A DNA stretch of 64,000 nucleotides, from the NCBI GenBank assembly GCA_017477505.1, contig JAFUVQ010000046.1:1-64000 (forward strand), in the 5' to 3' direction. Positions 60,534 to 64,000 of the stretch are shown piece by piece. The stretch's first letter is position 1, and the number at the start of each line of letters is the position of its first letter. Under the pieces are notes generated by a model. The model saw only the letters and a program-made list of their open reading frames with translations, ran no database searches and had not been told where the DNA came from. This DNA comes from Eubacterium sp. (GTDB lineage Bacteria; Bacillota; Clostridia; Lachnospirales; Lachnospiraceae). The position numbers and the translations under genes are program-made.

Positions 60534-60608
60534 TTACCGCAAAGACACTCCAAGGACAACTACTGCCTCGAAATTAGTTATTCTGTTGTTAAAACTGATA
60601 TATCGCAT
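60534..60608 (-). CDS. Short ORF encoding a 24-residue peptide
   Basis: ATG 60608 is preceded by AAAAGGAGGACTAA, an ideal ribosome binding site. The peptide starts MRYISFNN and ends VVLGVSLR, 24 residues with a hydrophobic centre (AVVVLG) and four Arg/Asn-rich N-terminal positions. It lies inside a ~260-nt transcript bounded by a TTGACA-17-TATACT promoter and a strong terminator. It may be a leader peptide controlling the downstream Cys-rich gene and rtcB, or a free small protein. No known family recognised. Confidence 0.6.
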   Translation of the reverse strand: MRYISFNNRITNFEAVVVLGVSLR

Positions 60609-60685
60609 TTAGTCCTCCTTTTCGTCTCGGGTTAACAGTTACATGATGCCTCGCATCACAGAGATTCGTGCTTCTCCAAGTCGGT

Positions 60686-60714
60686 AGTATATTCTTTTGA
60701 GAAAAACTTGTCAA
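60686..60714 (-). promoter_or_regulatory. Strong promoter of the short transcript upstream of rtcB
   Basis: Consensus -35 TTGACA (60709-60714), 17-bp spacer, -10 TATACT (60686-60691) on the minus strand. Transcription should start near 60679 and reach the terminator at 60421. Confidence 0.8.
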
Positions 60715-60720
60715 CTTAAT

Positions 60721-60748
60721 TATGAACAAACTGTTAAGTGCCTGTCAC
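60721..60748. repeat. Third copy of the 28-bp REP-like repeat
   Basis: TATGAACAAACTGTTAAGTG followed by CCTGTCAC, identical to the copy at 58991-59018. The patatin gene stop (TGA) lies in its CAC end, just as the rtcB stop lies in the second copy. Confidence 0.85.
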
Positions 60749-61665
60749 TTTTGCGTCACTTTTGCGGAAATACCTAAGTATTCCCTCAATTCTTCCAATC
60801 TCGCGGTCATATCATTATACCCCAGCCAATACAGGTCTCCAAGTTTGTCCATATCCCCCTCAAATCGTGTTACTTCAACAGGCTTTGAAGGTGCCATGAC
60901 AAATACCTTCTTCTCTTCCTGCAGATCCCATAATCTGTCGCACATTTCATTAAACTGCTTATTAGCATTATTAAATGCTTCTACAAATTTAGGATATTTA
61001 TGATACATCATCGAAACAAGCCTGTCCGGTTCCTCCTTACGTCTAAAGGCCCATTCTCTGGTTTTTACGACAACGATTTTCTTCTCTCCTCTTCTTTCAG
61101 CCCAGGAAAATGGTATTTTCTCTGAACAGCCTCCATCCAGATACGGAGTACCTTTTATGACCACCGGACGGGATACAAAGGGAACCGTAGCTGAAGCTCT
61201 GACTGCTGCAGACATATTGCATTTGCCCTTTTCAAAATATTCGATTTCTCCTGTCAGCATATTTGTAAGACCTACAGCAAACTCGCGTTCCGGATTATTG
61301 AATCTTTTTTTGTCAAGCGGAAGAGCAGATGCTATTTCATTATAAAGATAAGAAAAACCCGTTACGCCTTTGTCACGCTTAACAGCTCCTAACCCACAAT
61401 AATTCCTGTCATGTCTATAAGTCAGATCCACTCTTGCTCCCCATCCGATCTGCCCTGAAAGATATCCCACACCGGAGAGTCCTCCCGCCGAAATACCAAC
61501 AGTAGATCTCAAATTGATATCCTGCTCCATCAGGCAGTCAAGTACCCCCAGAGTATATAACCCTTTCCAGCCGCCGCCTTCCAGAACCATACACCCTTCA
61601 GTAATCTTCTCACTTGCCCTTCCGGTCGGAAGAAGGTCAATCCCGCTATAAACATTTACACTCAT
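60745..61665 (-). CDS. Patatin-like phospholipase
   Basis: 306 residues from ATG 61665 (MSVNVYSG), nine bases behind AGAAGGG; two ATGs directly after that site are too close. The oxyanion loop LEGGGWKGLYTLGVL, the nucleophile elbow GISAGGLSG (Ser59) and the dyad DGG in PYLDGGCSEKIP are all present, so it should be an active lipid acyl hydrolase. No signal peptide: cytoplasmic. The upstream region is interrupted at ~61750 by the TnpB element, which may have moved it away from its original promoter. Its stop lies in the 28-bp repeat. Confidence 0.93.
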   Translation of the reverse strand: MSVNVYSGIDLLPTGRASEKITEGCMVLEGGGWKGLYTLGVLDCLMEQDINLRSTVGISAGGLSGVGYLSGQIGWGARVDLTYRHDRNYCGLGAVKRDKGVTGFSYLYNEIASALPLDKKRFNNPEREFAVGLTNMLTGEIEYFEKGKCNMSAAVRASATVPFVSRPVVIKGTPYLDGGCSEKIPFSWAERRGEKKIVVVKTREWAFRRKEEPDRLVSMMYHKYPKFVEAFNNANKQFNEMCDRLWDLQEEKKVFVMAPSKPVEVTRFEGDMDKLGDLYWLGYNDMTARLEELREYLGISAKVTQK

Positions 61666-61870
61666 TGCCATCATCCCTTCTATGTACTGTAAACTACTCT
61701 GACTTAATACTTCGTATTTGAAGCCGGATATTCCTGCTTCAACTAAATTTAGTGAGGAATCCCCCACTTCTATAAGTGGTGGGAGGAATCGCTGTTTTAC
61801 TAATAATCATATCGTGTTTCTCTAAAAAATATGATATAATATCATTAGTGAAATACAGGCGGTGTTACGA

Positions 61871-63001
61871 ATGGAATTAACAAAAACAGCTAAATTGCAA
61901 ATTTATCCATCAGATAGCGACAAAACTCTCTTAGCTGATAGCATGAGGGCTTATTCTGATGCCTGCAATTATATCTCTCATTACGTTTACACTACCAAGG
62001 ATTTATCACAGGTGTCTGTTCAGAAACATACTTATGATACTGTCCGTACAGAATATAATCTTCCGTCACAAATGGCTTGTAATGCCGTAAGAACGGTTAT
62101 CGGTTCTTACAAAACAAATAAGTCTAACGGATTTGACTGGACAGAATGCAAATATAATACACCTCAGATGACTTTATCGTGGAATAGGGATTACTCTCTT
62201 AACCAAGATAAATTTTCTGTAGGCACTTTACACGGTCGAATCAAAGCAGATTATGCCAAATCTGGTATGGAACAGTATTTTGATAAATCCATCTATCGTT
62301 TCGGAACTGCTAAAGTTGTTTACAAACACGGTAAATTTTTCCTACACATATCAGTTAGTTTTGATTCCGATGAAGTAAAGGATGCCGATATCTGCAATGT
62401 CGTAGGTCACGACAGAGGAATACGGTTTATTACATCTTCTTATGGAAGTAACGGCAAGACAACATTCTTCAGCGGCAATCAGATTAAACAGAAACGTGCC
62501 CATTATAAAAATTTACGCAAACAACTTCAGCAGGTACGTACTCCGTCATCAAGGCGTAGACTGAAAGCTATCGGACAACGAGAAAACCGTTGGATGCAGG
62601 ATGTAAATCATTGCATTAGTAAGGCACTCGTTGAATCCAATCCAAAAGGTACACTTCATGTCCTTGAAGACCTGGGTGGAATACGTTCTGCAACTGAGCG
62701 TGTCCGTGTTAACGATAGATATGTTTCTGTTTCATGGTCTTATTATGACTTAGAACAAAAACTTATTTACAAGGCTAATGAGCATGGACAAAAAGTCATT
62801 AAAGTAAATCCACGCTATACAAGTCAGACATGCCCTAAATGCGGCCATATCGACAAAGCAAACAGAGATAAGCAAAGACATATCTTCTGTTGTAAGAATT
62901 GTGGTTACACATCCAACGATGACCGTATAGGGGCAATGAATCTCTACCGAATGGGAATTGAGTACCTTGTAGAGTTACAGACCAGTATATCTGGTTTGTA
63001 A
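61871..63001 (+). CDS. tnpB: TnpB RNA-guided nuclease of an IS200/IS605 element
   Basis: 376 residues, start ATG 61871 eight bases behind AGGCGG. RuvC acidic residues are all visible: VVGHDRGIRFI, HVLEDLGGI and TSNDDRIGAMNL. The zinc finger CPKCG ... CKNCG lies between the last two. The N-terminal ~180 residues form the WED/REC-like part. TnpB cleaves DNA under guidance of an RNA made from the element's right end. The protein looks intact, with no frameshift. Confidence 0.95.
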   Translation: MELTKTAKLQIYPSDSDKTLLADSMRAYSDACNYISHYVYTTKDLSQVSVQKHTYDTVRTEYNLPSQMACNAVRTVIGSYKTNKSNGFDWTECKYNTPQMTLSWNRDYSLNQDKFSVGTLHGRIKADYAKSGMEQYFDKSIYRFGTAKVVYKHGKFFLHISVSFDSDEVKDADICNVVGHDRGIRFITSSYGSNGKTTFFSGNQIKQKRAHYKNLRKQLQQVRTPSSRRRLKAIGQRENRWMQDVNHCISKALVESNPKGTLHVLEDLGGIRSATERVRVNDRYVSVSWSYYDLEQKLIYKANEHGQKVIKVNPRYTSQTCPKCGHIDKANRDKQRHIFCCKNCGYTSNDDRIGAMNLYRMGIEYLVELQTSISGL

Positions 63002-63128
63002 GGGATATTGTCAGCTATCCCATGATGTAACACCAGCTTGATTAATCAGGTAATAAATGTGGAAGATTGCTAACAATCGTTATACCACAGGGTAGTTACA
63101 AGCTCCGACTTCTATAAGTCGGAGTAGT
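62900..63128 (+). ncRNA. Candidate omega (reRNA) guide scaffold
   Basis: In TnpB elements the guide RNA scaffold overlaps the tnpB 3' end and runs to the right end. Here 63002-63128 is non-coding, has hairpin-forming stretches (GGGATA/TATCCC; CCACAGGGTAGTTACAAGC) and ends in the right-end hairpin and AGTAGTTGAC. The guide would be the host sequence starting near 63129. Boundaries are inferred. Confidence 0.5.
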
Positions 63129-63212
63129 TGACTCACTCTGCATTATATCAAAATCTTAAGTTCATATCCATATTAGAAGGAAATGCCTAAATCGCGTCAC
63201 AACTTTTCAGCA

Positions 63213-63244
63213 CATGCAAAACAGCACCCCGAGAGGTGCTGTTT
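63213..63244 (-). terminator. Terminator of the ATP-grasp gene
   Basis: AACAGCACC and GGTGCTGTT form a hairpin with loop CTCTCGG; the minus strand continues GTTTTGC. It lies just beyond the stop at 63256. Confidence 0.7.
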
Positions 63245-63255
63245 AGATACTATTT

Positions 63256-64000
63256 TCATCCGCTGATTCTTTTTAGTATATCCATGATTTCCCGGTTATA
63301 GGAGTTAGCGTTTATCAGCTTTTCCGGGACAATCTGATTTATGTTTGATCCTTTTCTATAGCATGAAATGATATCATTGATCAGAGTTTCCGTGTCACCG
63401 TGCAGAATATCCAGTATTTCGGGTGAAAGATTTGAATCGTCTTCCGGAGGGAGAAAAAGAGGAGAATCCGAGTGCAATAATTCCGGATATTTTTCTTCTA
63501 TGAGCATTAGGATTTCAAATTCTTTTTTTGTACTTTCTGAGTCATCATGAATCAAATATACACAGCCGGTTTCCGTCTCAAGATCGATCGTCTCTTTGAT
63601 TTTATCTGTTAAACCCGCATTATTCACCCATCCGGAATAGAAAGATTTCATATTAATAAGTATCGGGACAATTCCGGAAGAAGAGATGTCTTTGTCCTTT
63701 TTAGAGTAGAAGTCTTTGATATAACCTTTTCTTATGGGATGATAAGGTTTTTGCTGAAAAGCTCTATGGAAATCCGGATCAAGCATAGAGTCCAGTACCA
63801 CAGATGTTTCATGATATCCGAGCATTTTATCAAGAAATCCACTCGGAACGCTTCCGCCCATTACCCGGCAATTTGCTTCAATCAGGACGGGACCATACTT
63901 ATCGATCATATACTCGCCGTGAACGGGTCCGTCCGTTATTCCAAGAGCTCTGACCGTATTAAAAGCATATTCGATAAGCTCCTTCTCTTTATTCCCGATC
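63256..64000 (-). CDS. ATP-grasp domain protein (partial, runs off right edge)
   Basis: The last ~247 residues of a larger protein; the frame is open to 64000. ATP-grasp motifs are visible: LGITDGPVHGEYMIDKYGPV, then LIEANCRVMGGSVPSGF, which matches the metal/ATP-binding ending of carboxylate-amine ligases. A C-terminal extension of ~180 residues follows, including LINMKSFYSGWVNN and CVYLIHDDSESTKKEFEI. Such enzymes join an amino acid or peptide to a carboxylate. Substrate cannot be told without the N-terminal part. A terminator follows. Confidence 0.8.
   Translation of the reverse strand, partial: IGNKEKELIEYAFNTVRALGITDGPVHGEYMIDKYGPVLIEANCRVMGGSVPSGFLDKMLGYHETSVVLDSMLDPDFHRAFQQKPYHPIRKGYIKDFYSKKDKDISSSGIVPILINMKSFYSGWVNNAGLTDKIKETIDLETETGCVYLIHDDSESTKKEFEILMLIEEKYPELLHSDSPLFLPPEDDSNLSPEILDILHGDTETLINDIISCYRKGSNINQIVPEKLINANSYNREIMDILKRISG

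Larger units (their letters stand above)
61750..63131 (+). mobile_element. IS200/IS605-type element with tnpB only
   Basis: Left-end hairpin CCACTT-CTAT-AAGTGG (61764-61779) and right-end hairpin CTCCGACTT-CTAT-AAGTCGGAG (63103-63124) share the core ACTTCTATAAGT, as in IS605-group ends. A tnpB gene fills the element; there is no tnpA, so mobility would need a transposase in trans. Ends are placed by the hairpins and are approximate. Confidence 0.8.

Noticed and set aside
60430-60720. 6S RNA, SRP RNA, tmRNA or known riboswitch upstream of rtcB
   Set aside because: None of their conserved sequence blocks is present; the promoter, ribosome binding site, ORF and terminator explain the layout better.
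61871-63001. Cas12-type CRISPR effector
   Set aside because: The length, RuvC/zinc pattern and flanking hairpins are those of an IS200/IS605 TnpB, and no CRISPR array is near.

Overview
The window looks like chromosomal sequence from a low-to-moderate GC Firmicute of the class Clostridia, most likely a member of the Lachnospiraceae (Butyrivibrio or Pseudobutyrivibrio type). The reasons are the gene order hprK-glcK-murB-rapZ-whiA-HPr, the family content (a DUF6465-like lysine/alanine-rich protein, DUF4186-, DUF3784- and DUF6994-like proteins, SLH-domain surface proteins), AGGAGG-type ribosome binding sites and the FMN and L20 leader layouts. This assignment is inference from gene content; there is no rRNA gene to confirm it. 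Almost every gene lies on the minus strand. The only genes on the plus strand are an XRE regulator, a solo clpX, a CYTH protein and a TnpB gene.

Region by region. 1-3.2 kb: the 5' part of a TPR-like protein with an acidic Glu/Pro repeat tail running off the left edge, a YbjQ-type protein, and folA. 3.3-7.6 kb: XRE regulator, a receiver/HPt-like protein lacking both phosphorylation residues, tyrS, and an O-antigen ligase-type membrane protein. 7.6-9.7 kb: an array of perfect hairpins, a tRNA-Leu and the infC-rpmI-rplT operon with its leader; infC appears to start at AUC. 9.7-16.1 kb: a folate cluster (folBK fusion, trmL, folP, HD protein, folC) with a polysaccharide deacetylase, a small membrane protein and a glycerophosphodiesterase. 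16.3-22.6 kb: clpX, DUF6465-like protein, murF, DJ-1 protein, CYTH protein, a DUF1189-like membrane protein and a HAD phosphatase. 22.6-26.4 kb: ribD-ribE-ribBA-ribH under an FMN riboswitch. 26.4-34.4 kb: a large Sel1-repeat protein, then a Crh-like HPr (Glu in place of His15, Ser46 kept), whiA, rapZ, murB, glucokinase and HPr kinase, a carbon-catabolite and cell-wall neighbourhood.

34.4-44.6 kb holds the most interesting locus. It is a four-gene minus-strand operon: a secreted subtilase lipoprotein, a transmembrane Ser/Thr kinase with a large extracellular leucine-rich-repeat domain, a double-FHA ABC ATPase, and an ABC-2 permease, followed in frame by a broken SLH fragment. It looks like a phospho-regulated export system, comparable in parts to the mycobacterial PknF/Rv1747 pair but with a split transporter, an LRR sensor and a protease. 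An SLH surface protein lies just beyond it.

44.8-50.5 kb is an accessory stretch of mostly uncharacterised proteins ending in a coiled-coil HTH regulator that starts beside a near-perfect 24-bp palindrome. 50.8-59 kb is a cell-surface region: a 1199-residue SLH protein, a VanY-like carboxypeptidase lipoprotein, a TIGR01440 protein, an SLH-transglutaminase protein and a lipoprotein. 59-61.7 kb has rtcB with a small Cys-rich protein, a strongly promoted short transcript encoding a 24-residue peptide, and a patatin-like lipase, with three copies of a 28-bp repeat, two of them covering stop codons. 61.75-63.13 kb is a TnpB-only IS200/IS605-type element inserted just upstream of the patatin gene. 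The window ends inside an ATP-grasp gene. All coordinates, starts and motifs were read by eye; family names are assigned from recognisable motifs, not database searches.
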